From Sclerurus mexicanus (lineage: Eukaryota > Chordata > Aves > Passeriformes > Furnariidae), in assembly GCA_013396755.1 (NCBI GenBank), contig VWZF01003332.1, positions 1-64,000 on the forward strand: 64,000 nt of DNA. The letters run 5' to 3'. Positions within the stretch are counted from its first letter, which is position 1, and the number at the start of each line of letters is the position of its first letter. A program made the position numbers and the translations under genes. A model generated the notes under the pieces. It was not told where the DNA came from. It did no database searches and saw nothing but the letters and a program-made list of their open reading frames with translations. Positions 47,831-60,045 of the stretch are shown here, one piece after another.

Positions 47831-48988
47831 TCTGTTTTGGCTTTGATGTTAGCTCTGTTTCTTAAAAAAATTAAAAACACTCAGAAGTCCCCATCAACAT
47901 AAATTTTTCTAATATTTTTCTGATATTATGGCCAAGTAATGCTTTCAAGAAGAAAGCTCTCTGTATCCTAAGAGAGGGAACATAAGAAACATCACCAGAA
48001 ATATGCTAGTGGTCCCATAGTTAAATACAACAAATAGCAATCTTTGACCTCAGAATGGAGGATGTTCAAAGTAAACTTGTCAATAAGTAGTAACAAGTAG
48101 AATTAAAAGACCCAGCAGTACCCTTTACAATTTCCTCAAACAAATACTGAAAACACAGAACTGGAAGATTTCAGACTTACGTCTTCCATCTAGGTAATTA
48201 ATGGCACTTGTTTTTTCTGTTCTCTAAATTGACATAATTGGACTATAAGTATGAACTTGAAACAACTAATATCTTCATTGCTGTTACTGCAATTCTAATT
48301 TCTTTTTTTTTAAAAAATGTATTTCATGTATCAAAGTTTACATGTCAAAGTTTTCTGTTACATCGGATTCATAGGAACAGTGAATGCTGAGTGTTACATT
48401 ATCAGTATTTCCCTAGTTATATTAGTCTACCATAGACATTTTATAATAACGAAAAATGAGGCAAAATTAGTGCTCCCCTCACTCAGTAAGGACCATAATT
48501 CTTAATTCAGCTTTCCTCTCTACTGCAGCTTAGTTCTTGTATTCCAGAATTGGTTTCCATCTAAAGCTGTAATTTGACTATCACTATACACTAAATTATT
48601 TAATTACTTCTTTGTCATGAGTTAATACTTACCCAGTAATCCCCTGCTGTATCTTCTCAGGGAAAAGCAATACACTTTGCCTACTTTAATGTTGCCTTTC
48701 TTGTCTAAAAATTTACTCCTTTTTGGAAAAACCTGATGGCATGACACCAATATAAGCTTTTCATATTGTCATACTGATAAGCCCATTATTTCAATTGCTT
48801 AAAAATACATATTATTAGCAACCTAAAGATATAAAAACACATGCTAACATTTTCAGATTGAGCTATAAAATAGAAAATGATAGCAAATCTAAGCATAATT
48901 TTTAGTTTAATACCTGAGGATCAGATCACAAGAGATCTAATAGTGTCAAAAAGCACATAAAATCAAGAAAGCTTAAGTCACTACTTAC

Positions 48989-49039
48989 ACTTCCTTCATC
49001 TTCAGGTTTAGCTATTGAGTGATCATTTTTTCCATCCAT
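48989..49039 (-). CDS. TMPRSS7: TMPRSS7 coding exon 1 (start codon, cytoplasmic tail)
   Basis: This exon encodes residues 1-17, an acidic and polar cytoplasmic tail starting MDGKND. The ATG at 49037-49039 is followed by 17 open codons and the donor GTAAGTAG. It ends in phase 0, matching the start of the next exon. The mammalian protein also opens with MD and a short acidic tail. The 5' UTR and promoter lie further right; I saw no clear TATA box nearby. An in-frame alternative ATG does not exist within the exon upstream of this one as far as I read. Confidence 0.85.
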
Positions 49040-52000
49040 TCCAGCAGAATTAATTTTATCACTTGTCCAAGCTGGAAAAGAGCCTTGCACCTTTCCTCAA
49101 GCACCACTTCTACTTCTGAAGCTGAAGACAGCTAACAGCAATGCCCAGGATCAAAAAGGGCATCAATTTACTTTGATGAGTTTCCAATTGTAATCTCATC
49201 TGCCCTATTGCACCTTTGTGAATGTCAGAAGGCTGCTATCACATAACTTTAGACTTCAGACTGGATAAAATAGGCTTTTCATGGTATTTGTAAAGCTGAA
49301 ATAGACTCCAGCTTGTTAAAACACAAAATCACAGTGCTAAAATCTATACGTCACTAACATTTCACAAAATTAGTTACATGACCAAGAAAAGTAGCAAGCA
49401 AAATGTAAATATGAAAACAAAATCATGCCAAAAGAAGGAAAATAAATGTAGGCATCTTGGGAAAGAGTATTGCAAATAGCAGATAACAACTGCAAATCAA
49501 GGGGAGCATTTTGACTCTCTTCTAGAATTCTGAACACTCAAATTTGGTTATTTTATTGTAACTGAGAAATAAACTGCTTCAGGCAACTTATTTAATATTG
49601 TTAAAATAGATCAGGCTTCAAATAGAGAATTTTTTCTGTAATCAGATGCAGGAAGTCACTTGTATTATAAGTGTTTCATCCTATTTTCTTTGTTAATTAA
49701 ATATTTCTAGAGGATGTAAACCAGTACTTACCACAATGCATGCTAACTGTAGAGCTGTCTTTATTTCTAAGTGATTAACAATCTCAATACTTTCCTTGAG
49801 TCAACTGCAGAATTGGCACTGGAGAAATACTATTTTTATTTTAAAAATAACCCTTCTATTAGTTTATCTTTGAAGATATAAAATCTAGACTATCCATCAA
49901 AAAATTTAGGAAAACAGTAGAGACATAGAAAAGTTGTAGTCAGAACTCACGACAGGTGAGCTCTGGGCATGATCTATGTTCTGTCTACGTAACCAACAAT
50001 ATATTACTTTAATTGCAAGGCAAAAAATCCTACCATTAGATAAAATATTAGCAAACTATAATATTTCTTATCTGGAGTAGTCTTTAGCTTATGCCCTGAA
50101 GCACAGTAATTATGTCCTCAGTTGTTGTTTGTTCTAGAACTGCAAAGTATTTTAATCATTTCAGATGATATGTTAAGCTCTGGGCCTTATTAATGCTTAG
50201 TAGCATGGGAAAATCTATTAATATATTCCATATGATTAAATATAATTGCTTCCAAGTCCTACTTTCTGGGGATTTTTTAATTATGATTAATTTTTTGAGG
50301 ATACCTTTGGTTTCTTCAAGTGTTCATGTAATTCCCAAAAGCCTCCCACTGTGCTGTGCACAGGGAGATACTGTGATATAAGTGGTATTTCAGAAGCTGG
50401 TCCATAGATTGAAAGAGCATTGTACATATAAATATTTCAACCTGTGGAGGAGATCATGCTGGAGCAGATATTCCTGAAAAACTGTGGCCCACGGGAAGCA
50501 GATGTTGGAGCAGAGGAAAAGTGTGAGAAAGAATGGGTAGCAGAGAGTAGTCACTGAATACCAACCAATAAGCTTTCATTCCCCTGCAGGGTTTGGAAGG
50601 TGAAGGGGGGTGGGAAAGTAGAGGACAAGCAAGTGAAGAAATGGGCCTGGAAAAGGGGGAGGAAGAAGGTTGTTTCGATGTTTGCCATTTGGTTTCCCAC
50701 CACCCACATTAATACTTCAGTTTTTATTTAAATTTGTAATAGGTTCAATAAATTTTCCCCAAGCTGAGTCTCTTTTGCTTGTGACAGTAACTGGCAAATA
50801 ATCTCCCTGTCTTCATCAGAAACCACTATTTATCTCTCCTCCCCGTTCCTCCCATTTTCTCCTCCAGTTCTGCTGAGGAAAGGAGGTAGGGCCTGAGCAG
50901 GTGGGTGGGAGTTTGGCTGATAGCCATGGCTAACCAAAAACAGTGTTGCAGTACATGGTACTTACTTCCCCCTCTCCTCCTTTTAAAAAGCAAGGGTTTG
51001 AGTTTTGCTCAAGACAGCTTTACTTTGAAACAGAATGCACTAAGAATAAAGAGGCTGACAAACTGAAATGAAACATGAAACTTATTAGAAATAAAATCGT
51101 CATATGAAAGTGAGCAAGCACTGTTGTTTCCTTCTGTTTAATTATTGCATATTCCCTATATAACAAAAAGTCTGAAGATTAAAGAAATTCAAACCCAATC
51201 CAAATCATAGGCTTAATCTCTCAGGTCCCCTGATAGATACCAATGATTCCAGCTTTGCTTGAAAAGTTGCCATGACCCGATTATTCCAGTTCTGAGCTCT
51301 GCAGAGAAATGCAGTTTCACATAGGTTCATCTGAAAGGGCTATTGGCTTTAAGCCATTATTTGGTATGAACGCACTAGTCTAAAACAGTTTGATTTTTAT
51401 CTCCTGTAAGTAATGCATAACAAAACATGACATCTCTTTCCAACCAAAATCAACATAACAGTTTCAGAAGTGTCCCATTTCCTTGCCCTTGTCATAGCGT
51501 CCAGACCAGTTCCACTTCCTCATGCTTTTCTATGGCAAAACCCACTTTCACAAATCTCAGACTTCTCAGATTATTCACATAGTGATAGTGGCACTTGGTT
51601 TTACTCACATCATTCTCTCTTAGGGGCATAGCTTCCTCATGCGCATCTGTTTGGCAGCCTGACTTTCTGTTTTCCACCTCACCAAGACACACAACCAGGC
51701 ACATCTTGTCAGTCTAGCCTGTGACCCCCATGATAGTGATTAAAGACAGTCAAGGAAAGATAGTCTGGTCTTTGGTGCATTCCTTCCCTACACACACAAA
51801 CATCTCTCTCCCTTTCCAGTCTTCTGGGCAATGTGGTTTGTTCTAAGACAAGAACACCAGGTGGGTATTTGCAGGAGAAACTGTCTGGAGGCTCACATAA
51901 TGAATGCATTCCAGACATGGGGGAGTTGTGATGTTTGGATTGACATTGGTGCACATAGGCTTGCGAAAAGGTATAGAGCACTGCTGTGGAGACCAGGCAA

Positions 52001-53391
52001 TCTGGGCAAACTGCCAGCAGATTCTGAGTGGATTCCTTTAGCAGTGAAGACAGGGAACACTCGCTTTTGGATAAGTGACTAAAAGCACTAAGATCCTGAT
52101 AAATACAGAGCTAAAATCTGAATTAGCTACATAGGTGCTTTGTTGCTTTGTAGTTGTGAATTTTGCAAGGCCAAGACTGCAAGTCTGTGTATTTCTAGCC
52201 AAACTTCCTTATTTTATAACCTCTTAGATACTGTAATCCATTGTAATAAATGACAGAGTTGTTTTATTGCTGCATTGGCAATATTATATACTGTACTGGC
52301 AATAAATCTAATCATAATCATCCATGCTATGATTGTGTCCTACTTCTCATACTTGGCTGAGAACTTCTGCTCAACTACTCTGCTACAGCCCCCCAGCCCA
52401 CTGAGTCCTTGATTAAGGGGAAGGTAACAGGACAGCTATGCAACAGCCTCAAGCCACAGCGGAGATATTTGCCTACATTATGTAGATACATCACAAAGGA
52501 ATCTGGGATATCAGCTATTCAGCCTTCTAGGAGAAAAAGTTTGTCTTGTGCTGCACAAACCTAGTGCTATGCTGGAGGAGACGTAGGGCTCATCTCACCT
52601 GTCTAGAAGCTAGGCATGTAAATCCAAGTTTGTTTTCTAGAGTCAGTCTCTGGTGACAGAGAAGCTTCAAAACAGAACATATGAATCACAGTTTCACAAC
52701 TGAATACAGATAGAAAAGTGGTAATTATCTTATCAAACCTGTCATCTACAAATTCATCTCTGTATAAGAGAAATCTTTCCCTTCTGATCAAAGCTGCCTT
52801 CCTGATCAGCTCAGAGGCAGTCCTTGTTTCTTTAACTGATGGGAGCCTAGAACTAGCTTGAAAGCATCAGCCCACTAACACAACAGGGTGCTCCAGAGAG
52901 CTACTAACTTCACATGACATTTTTTTCCAAACTGAATATCAAAAGTGACAGAGATTGCTTGTATTGCAGGATATTCCTTTGCTAACCAGCAATATCTAAC
53001 AAGCTGTATGATATCACTGGAGAAAAGTCCCTGCACAATGCAAAGCGAATTCTACTACAACCTGGGTTTAGTACTTATAAAAATTCTCTTGCATATTGCC
53101 TTTATCTGTTTTTCCTTTAATCAAAACTCAAGTAAAACATGTTTTAACATGCCTGTGAAAAATAAATAAGAGCTTAAGTGACAATTATAGTAACATTTCA
53201 GAAGGCATTCATAAACATTCTTAAATCAATCAATTTTCATTGGTACAGAATAGCACTGTCTGATTGCATACTTTGTCCCTCGAATAATTGCTTCAAATTA
53301 CAGCCAAGATTACTTCCAACAGAGGAAGAAAAGATTTTGGCTGTCCTTTCTAATAAACCGGCTGACTTTTTAATTCATTTTGAACATACAC
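49040..53391. other. Upstream flank of TMPRSS7, no gene recognised
   Basis: The TMPRSS7 promoter and any 5' UTR exons should be here or further right. I see no convincing TATA box or CpG island near 49040. Apart from the ERVL-type LTR at 50.4 kb the sequence is AT-rich and unassigned. Confidence 0.5.
50425..50950 (+). mobile_element. ERVL-type LTR, probably solitary, plus orientation
   Basis: It contains the familiar avian ERVL LTR parts: repeated tgtggagga/gctggagcagat units, gtttcccaccacccac, a poly(A) signal in ggttcaataaattttcccc (AATAAA about 50748) and ttgcttgtgacagtaactgg. No internal coding region adjoins it. Confidence 0.75.
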
Positions 53392-54660
53392 CAGGTGTTA
53401 TAGTTTCAAAATCTTTCATGGAATTTTTTTTCTGTCCCTTACCAACACAGTGGTTTGGGAGTTGGAGAGCCAGGACCAGATGGCTTGTTGAAGCCCAGCT
53501 CTCTCACTACCTGCTCCCAGAGCCAGCGGTCTAAAGCCTAAAGAAAGGGATGGCTGATGGCTTTGCACTCCAACGTGATGGCTGGGGAGAGGATTCGGGG
53601 GAGGGGTGGTAGAGAGAGGTTTTCATGGTGCTGGCCACACTTCTCTCCTCAGTTTGCATGGATGCCAGTGACCATTTGCTGGGCTGGTGGAAGCAGTGGA
53701 AGGGGGTTTTTCTGGCTTGCTCCCCGACTCCGTGTGCCCTGTGTTGTTCTTCTGAGGGAAGCGTCACCACTGCCTGGATTTGCTGCAGACTCCTTGAGGG
53801 GCCAATACCATTTGCAGAGGAGTTGCTATCCATCCTCCTGTGAGAAATGCTCACACTTACTGATAAAATTCAGAAGCAGACAAAGTCTTCAAGGCAAAAC
53901 TAAACTTTTTATTTAACAAATTCAGCTGAATTGGTGTGTCCCTCTGGCCTAGGAGACAGACACAGGCCAGTGAGAAACAGAAGTTTTTATACCCTGCCAT
54001 GGCTGGGAGTCCCTGCTTCCATTCCTATGGGCCAGTACTGGGAAGTTCACAGCCTGGCCCGACCCGCATACCTGCCCAAGACACCCACTCCCCAAAAAGG
54101 CGTGAAAAACAGATTAAAACCACCCCAAGTCCCAACTGCCAAAAATTCAACTATCCCATTCTCCCTCTTAATCTCCCTACCTATTCAATTCCTCTGGCTT
54201 CAGCAAAACCCCAATTCTATCACTTCCACACCCTGCAATGCTTTTTTCAGACAAAGGATGTTGGGAGAGAGTCCTTGCACTGCCCACGGGAAAGGTTTCC
54301 TTCCGTCCTTGTGGCCCGCCACTTTCCCGTCCTTGTGGCCCAGCATTCCGTGAGTTTCGGAGCCAGCACCTCTCCCTTCCCCCCATCTTCACCTCACTGG
54401 ATCCCATGAGTGACTCATCATGGCAGTGGCCTCCTGAGCCATGGCATCAACTCCTGCTGTCTGTGAATATAACTACCCCGAAGGGGCAGAGAGAGTCTTG
54501 ATCTGTTTGAAAGTTTTGGTTACGGTGTTGCTGTTTGTTCTGTTCTGGTTTTGGTTATACATATATATATTTGTAGTAAAGAACTGCTATCCTTTTTCTA
54601 CACATTTTCTGATTAAAGTCTCCTAATTTCAAATGTTGCGGTGGTTTTTGGGAAGAGTCC
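53392..54660 (+). mobile_element. LTR-like element, copy A, interrupted by a reverse LTR-like insert
   Basis: It begins agtttcaaaatctttcatgg and ends attaaagtctcctaatttc...gtggtttttggga. Copy B at 57338-57955 has the same beginning and end. Between about 53840 and 54230 copy A has extra sequence starting with a reversed poly(A) signal region (tttttatttaac), absent from copy B. Open frames through this block are regarded as non-coding. Confidence 0.65.
53840..54230 (-). mobile_element. Insert inside copy A, LTR-like, minus orientation
   Basis: Relative to copy B this segment is extra. It starts with aaaattcagaagcagac and ctttttatttaacaaattcag, the look of a reversed LTR R-U5 region with poly(A) signal. 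Borders are set by comparison with copy B and are good to about 20 bp. The family was not identified. Confidence 0.5.
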
Positions 54661-56619
54661 CCCTTCCTAGTCCAGAAGTGTTCCTCACTTTCCATGACAG
54701 ACATCTTAGTTTCTTTTAAACTGAGACACTGGGTCAAATATCTATACCTTCAACAAGCATGTACTAATAACTAGTATAGTTTTAGTAGTCTGTAAAGATC
54801 TGCATACACAGGCAAGACATTAATGTTTTGGATACATCTCTTCCACCACAGAAGACAGAACCCGCACACAATAGATATTACTTCGATTTTTTGAAAGCTA
54901 AAATTGTAAGCAAGTTGAGGTGAGGGTTTTATCAAAGTATGGAAGTGGGTGGCAATTGATTACTAAATACTAAGTTATTAATATCTCTGTAATAATATAT
55001 GTTTCATTATCAACTTTGAATCTCTTTTCCCTCCTTCACCGAATGAATACCATGCTGCCTGCTTTCAAGATGTCTGTCATCTAGAGATTCAGCTTCAAAT
55101 CACTACATTTGCATTTATTTTTGTTCTTCTTGAGCTCTCACTCGATTTCTGACTGTTGACAATCCTTGACTATGCACTAGAGGTCTCTGATGTAGCAAAA
55201 CATTTTCCAACAGACAAAATCACCTTGGAAATTACAGGCAATTGAGCTGTCTTCAAGGATCCAGAAATAATACATGTCTGCCATTGACAGAGCACATCAG
55301 CAGAAATGAAGCCGCTGACCACCTGCAGAGCAGCGCTAATAGAGCTATTTCACCTCTTCAACTCAGACTGAGGACAGCTTAGTTCTTTGCATCCCCAACA
55401 ACTTAAATTGAATTTAAAAGGCTAAGTGAGCACATCTTTTGGACACAACATCCCTTTATGAGTCTGTGACATTTCAAAAATAACAAGCTCTGCTATTTCA
55501 TCAGTTAATGGTCTTGCACTACTTGATGCTCATTGGGGCCACTCGCTAATTTTACTCTCAATTTCTCGCTTATATGAAACTGAACTGCTATGTGTGGCAG
55601 AGCAAGGAGCAAGACAAGCGATATTGACACAGTATACATACAATAATGTTGCTAGATTAAATATGACTTTTTAGGACAATGACAATGGTGCAAAACCTGC
55701 TGCATTTCTAGTAAAATAAAAACTACTAAAAAAAAATATAATGTTTCTACAATAACAAGGTTGGCCCAGTTGAACTAGCATTGAAGCCAAAGATAACACC
55801 CTCTACAGAAGCCAAGTTAGGGCAGCTCTTCAACCAAACAAAAACAATGTTTGTAGCTTTTCAGGTGATTTGCTGATGTGCAAAAAAAAATATCATTGCA
55901 AAGTTTTGAAATTTAAAGCATGCTAACCATTCTCTACTGGCCTTGGTCACATGTGTTATACCTACAGTACAATTAAACTAACAATATTCTTTTAAGGAGA
56001 TTGTCCTAAATAATTGCTCCTTTTATTTCAAAATCACTATAAAGAATGTAACATTTTCTGAAATTCATTGTCTTCAAAACTAAAGATTCATTCTAGATGA
56101 ATATTAAGGTTTATGATTCATCCCATTATACCTAGTAGAAAGCCTCTTAAAGAAAACAGACAATGTTCAGGACTGAAACCTTCTTCCTCTATACCTCCCG
56201 CTTTTTAAAGATCTGGCATTTATACTTAGCTGAAGGGCACAAGCATCATTGTTCCTGCAGTTAAGTGCTCCCTGGGCCCATTTATCTCCAGCTAATAATC
56301 CAATATGTCTGGATGTACTTGCCTCCAGTAGAAGCGCAATTCACAGAGCAACTGCAGAAGGTAGTTCTTAAGGGACTCATCATATTACATAGAGACAGGC
56401 ACTTTAAATACAGAACATATTCTGCCAAAGTGAGGTTCACTTATGGAGCCTGCTTCAGTGACATGGCAGTACTAGGCTTGCTTTTATTTCACAACCCCCA
56501 CTTAAAGAGCAAGCAGCACAAAAACTTGTTTAATCATTCATGGATTCATTTTACAGAATACAGGGGCTGCTGGACCTGCTTGTAAACAGTAATTTTGCTT
56601 TTGATCCTCATCATAGACT

Positions 56620-57160
56620 GACATGCGGAAAAAGACCCCACAACCAGGTAGTTGTAGAGAAGGTGTGTTTATTCAGCCAGCTGGGTGCATGGGGGATTAG
56701 TCCACCAAAGACATGCACAGCTATCTGTTCTCACAGGCTTGTTTAAATACAGTTACAACATGCATATTCATTATTTCTTTTTTTCCTAGAAAAGGCAGGC
56801 TTATTCTAATCAGTTCCGAGAAGTGATTTTCATTTTCTCCACCCGTGCTCCTCCCATCTGAGTTTGCACATTGGTTTCCCGTTTTCTTGGGCAGGGGTCT
56901 TCGGGGGTCTTGGGGATGAAGATCATGGGTCTTCTTCACTGTGTCCTTTTCAACTTGGCTCAAAAAGTAACTTAAACCAGTTTTGTTGGCAACTCGAACC
57001 GGTCTAATTAGCAAACTTTATAATTATCTTATTCTTTTGGCATATTTCCTGATTTATCTTAGTTTCATGTGGTGTCCATACTATCTTGGAAGCCTCAAGG
57101 CCAGGTACTGATAGCATTCCCTGTTTCTCATAACATATTCCCTGTTTTTCTATCTTTGTA
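56620..57160 (-). mobile_element. LTR-like block, minus orientation
   Basis: A segment beginning gaccccacaaccaggtagttg has a reversed poly(A) signal (tttatt at about 56668) followed by GC-richer U3-like sequence. It differs sharply in composition from its surroundings and sits between copies A and B. No family was assigned. Confidence 0.45.
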
Positions 57161-57337
57161 GCCATTTATGACCTCAACTACACAGTCTGTCTTTGTAACT
57201 TCAGCAGTTCTTACAATTATTTCTATTAACTCTTTCAGTGTTTGTTCCTTTATTAATACCTTATATCAAGACCACATATATAAAAAGAAAGTGGAAAAGA
57301 CAGAAGAAATAAATTTTTTAAAAGTTAATTACTTGTT

Positions 57338-57955
57338 ACAGTTTCAAAATCTTCCATGGAATTTTTCTCTCCTTTACCAACACAGAAGTTTGGGAGCGAA
57401 CGCCCGCTGGGGAGGCCCCCCGGGCTCCCCTGGGCTCGGCCCCCCCAAGCAGCGCATGCCTGGCGCTGTCCTTTGGAGAGCGAGCTCAGTCAGCACAGCC
57501 TTGGGTGTGCTGCTGCCTTCTTGGGGGCTGACAGCACCTAAAGAGGAGTTGTTAAAACCACCACCCACCAGCACATTTCTTCGAACAAAGGACGTGAGAG
57601 AGAGTCTCTACACTGCCCAAAGGAAAGATTCCGTCCCATCCCATCCCTTGTGACCGCCATTTTCCCATGCGAGTTTTTGGAAGTGGCCTCGTCAGACCTT
57701 GAGTGTGCCTTTTGTGGCCGCAGCTGCCCGAGGCGTGGCATTGTCCCCCACATCTGTGAATAAAACTGCACCAGAGAGCAGAGGGAGAGACAGGGCTTAA
57801 TTCATTCGAAGGTTTTGGTTATGATGTTGCTGTTTGTATGGTTCTGTTTTTTATTATATATATATTTGTAGTTAAGAACTGTTATCCTTCTCTATACATA
57901 TTCTGATTAAAGTCTCTTAATTTCAAAGATTGTGGTGGTTTTTGGGAAGAGGCCC
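57338..57955 (+). mobile_element. LTR-like element, copy B, plus orientation
   Basis: It shares both ends with copy A, including agtttcaaaatcttccatgg, ttggttatgatgttgctg, atatatatttgtag and attctgattaaagtctc. Its middle is GC-rich (57400-57560). It lacks the reverse insert of copy A and so represents the uninterrupted form. Confidence 0.65.
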
Positions 57956-57956
57956 T

Positions 57957-58362
57957 TGATGACAGTCAATAATCTACATGTTTCCAGTTTGGGAGTAGAA
58001 ACTGAGACCTTTATTGAAAGCATGTTCCACAATATATAGGGTTAGTAGGTATAACAAGATAACATTTGTGCTGTGTAAAGAGGGGGGCTAGTGTGGGTAC
58101 ATATCAAAATGTATAGACAGGAAGAGAAACAAAGGAATTCTTACAGAGAACTACAAACTAATTACAAAACCTAAATCAGAGTTTTTAAACTAAGCTGGTG
58201 ATTTAGTAGACAAGTCTTGTGAATTATCTCTTTTTCTGTGAATTCTCAAGGCTTGGAGAAGGGAGTTTCTTTCCTCCCTTCACAGCTCCAAGGCTCACTG
58301 GGCAGCCTGTTAACATCTTCCTTGTTGGTAGACAGCTTCCAGATGTTCCCACAGGCCCCTTT
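57957..58362 (-). mobile_element. LTR-like insert after copy B, minus orientation
   Basis: Beyond both copies the same flank continues (cttcctagtc ... gacatcttag ... cttttaaactgagacact), but after copy B it is displaced by about 400 bp of extra sequence with a reversed poly(A) signal at about 58010. This suggests an insertion, probably a reverse LTR. Confidence 0.5.
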
Positions 58363-58559
58363 CCTAGTCTAAATAGACATCTTAGTTTTCTTTTAAACTG
58401 AGACATTACTGTAAATGCACCACTCTTTTTTCTACTTACTTTGACTTAGTGCATTACAAGTGTCTCACATCTGAAAAACATAGAAAACTACCACAACACT
58501 TATCTTCACACAATACTTGTCCTTGTATTCTCTCTTGAAAGGTTATGGCAAACGTGAGA

Positions 58560-58990
58560 AAAATCTCTTTTATTAAATTTATAAAAACGGCAAATATCTG
58601 TGAAACAAAAGAAATATAACGAACAGGAGAATTTAATTACAACACATGTTGGGTGCCCAGGTCATGCAGGATCCCCAGGAGCACACCTCCCGATTCAAAA
58701 GCCACGCTTTTTAAACATTCTTAAGGTCCAATCCTGCTTACAACATGGTGGGGGGGGAGGGAGAGGAAGAGGGAGAGGGGGGCGTTTCTTCTCGGATTGG
58801 TTCTTCTGTGCCTCCCCTCATGTCAGGGGTGGAGTTTCAGGCAACATGGCAGCCTCCATGTGCCTGCATGGGCAGCCACGTGGCTGAGACTGTACCACCT
58901 ATATTCCTAGTTAATATGTACTTGCCCTATTCCTGAATGCTTAATCCCCACCATACATTCCAAAATTGAACTGGATGCCTTACAACTTCT
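58560..58990 (-). mobile_element. Possible reverse LTR remnant
   Basis: It opens with ttttattaaatttataaaaacgg, a reversed poly(A)-signal-like start, and contains a G-rich purine tract at 58745-58790. Assignment rests on similarity in layout to the neighbouring reverse LTR-like blocks. Confidence 0.35.
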
Positions 58991-59975
58991 GCAAAATGCC
59001 TATAGGTTGGTAACAGTTGAAAACAAAAAATAAACCTTAGGTTAGTAACTCTTGTTCAGTTTATTTGCTTGTAATAAAATCGGTTTTTCTATCTCTCATA
59101 GCAAAGCTTGACTTATTAACACATACGCCCAAAAAATCATCTCTGTTCTAGCCATTGTATTTGGGACCCCATAAAATAGCTTGTAAGATGGTAATGTTCT
59201 AGGGAAATGATTCACATAATTAAACTTCCATTTTTAAGCAAGACCTCAAGGGCCAGGTAAATCTCTTACAAAACACACTGTGATTTCAGTGGATCTCTTT
59301 TTGAAACCTGAGCAGGAATGCTTTTTTAATTGCACTAAGAAATCCTAAAGAGAAGATCTCCAAGACAAATGGTAGAGAATGTAACTGAATGCATAGGAGT
59401 CTGCAAAGCAATTTTCAGCACTTAGAAACTGCAGGTCTGATTTTCTTAAAACTCACTACATTGACCTTCACGGTGGGAGTCAGCACATCTGAGCTGTGAG
59501 GCTCTCCCAGGTAATCCAGCTGTCCTTTGGCCCAGCAGCTCCTGCACTCAGGAGACAGACACCTTCACAAAGCCTCGTGTCTACGTGGTTCACTTTCAGC
59601 TGTGGCCATGCTACCCCTGGTGAACAACAGCTCCATCAACACCCAACAACAAACACACTTAGTAACAAACAATCAAGAAGGATTAATAGCTGCTTTGCCA
59701 CAGGCACAGGAGCACCTGTGAATTTTGAGCCATTTCAGGGATACTGCCTCAGAGCAAAATCTCCCACAACAGGAAAGCAAGGTAGACTTTGGCTTATGCA
59801 CGAGTCTGGGTTTTGTTTACTTCACCATCTCTCTTCTCAGGCAAGGCCTGAACCTTTCACTGCAGTTCCCTCCTGCAATCTAGCAACCAAATCCACCTGG
59901 TTTATGCACAAGCTCTTGCTTTTCAGCAGCAAAACCTTCTCCAGCTGCTATATGGGCACCCAGCTGTAGCTCATC

Positions 59976-60045
59976 TTCATAGAATCATAGAATCATTTAG
60001 GTTGAAAAAGAACCTTTGAGACCTCTCTGAGTCCAACCATTACCC
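59976..60045 (-). mobile_element. CR1 LINE 3' tail, minus orientation, strongly truncated
   Basis: The segment catagaatcatagaatcattt, then aggttgaaaaagaacctttgagacc, is the reverse complement of the CR1 3' end. Only about 70 bp remain, which is common for 5'-truncated copies. Confidence 0.85.

Larger units (their letters stand above)
18351..49039 (-). other. TMPRSS7: TMPRSS7 gene span (matriptase-3), 18 coding exons, complete from start codon to poly(A) signal
   Basis: TMPRSS7 is a type II transmembrane serine protease: N-terminus inside the cell, trypsin domain outside, cleaving after Arg or Lys. The 18 exons sum to 2484 bp (827 residues plus stop), close to the mammalian protein. Every intron has GT and AG ends and every junction phase agrees. 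Layout by residue: cytoplasmic tail 1-58, signal anchor about 59-81, SEA about 88-210, CUB1 about 228-340, CUB2 about 347-460, LDLa1 466-500, LDLa2 503-536, LDLa3 540-576, protease from 590. Activation cleavage is expected between Arg589 and Ile590 (motif SRIVGG). The triad is His630, Asp678 and Ser774, and Asp768 at the base of the S1 pocket predicts trypsin-like specificity. No lesion was found. Untranslated 5' exons were not located. The gene identity is close to certain, because nearly every exon aligns by eye with the mammalian protein. Confidence 0.95.

Noticed and set aside
53931..54409. Overlapping open frames of 140 and 157 codons
   Set aside because: They lie across the junction between LTR-like copy A and its reverse insert, and their GC-rich composition explains the lack of stops. 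No retroviral domain is seen.
59496..59969. Plus-strand open frame of 157 codons
   Set aside because: No homology recognised; two overlapping frames are open there, which suggests low stop density rather than coding.
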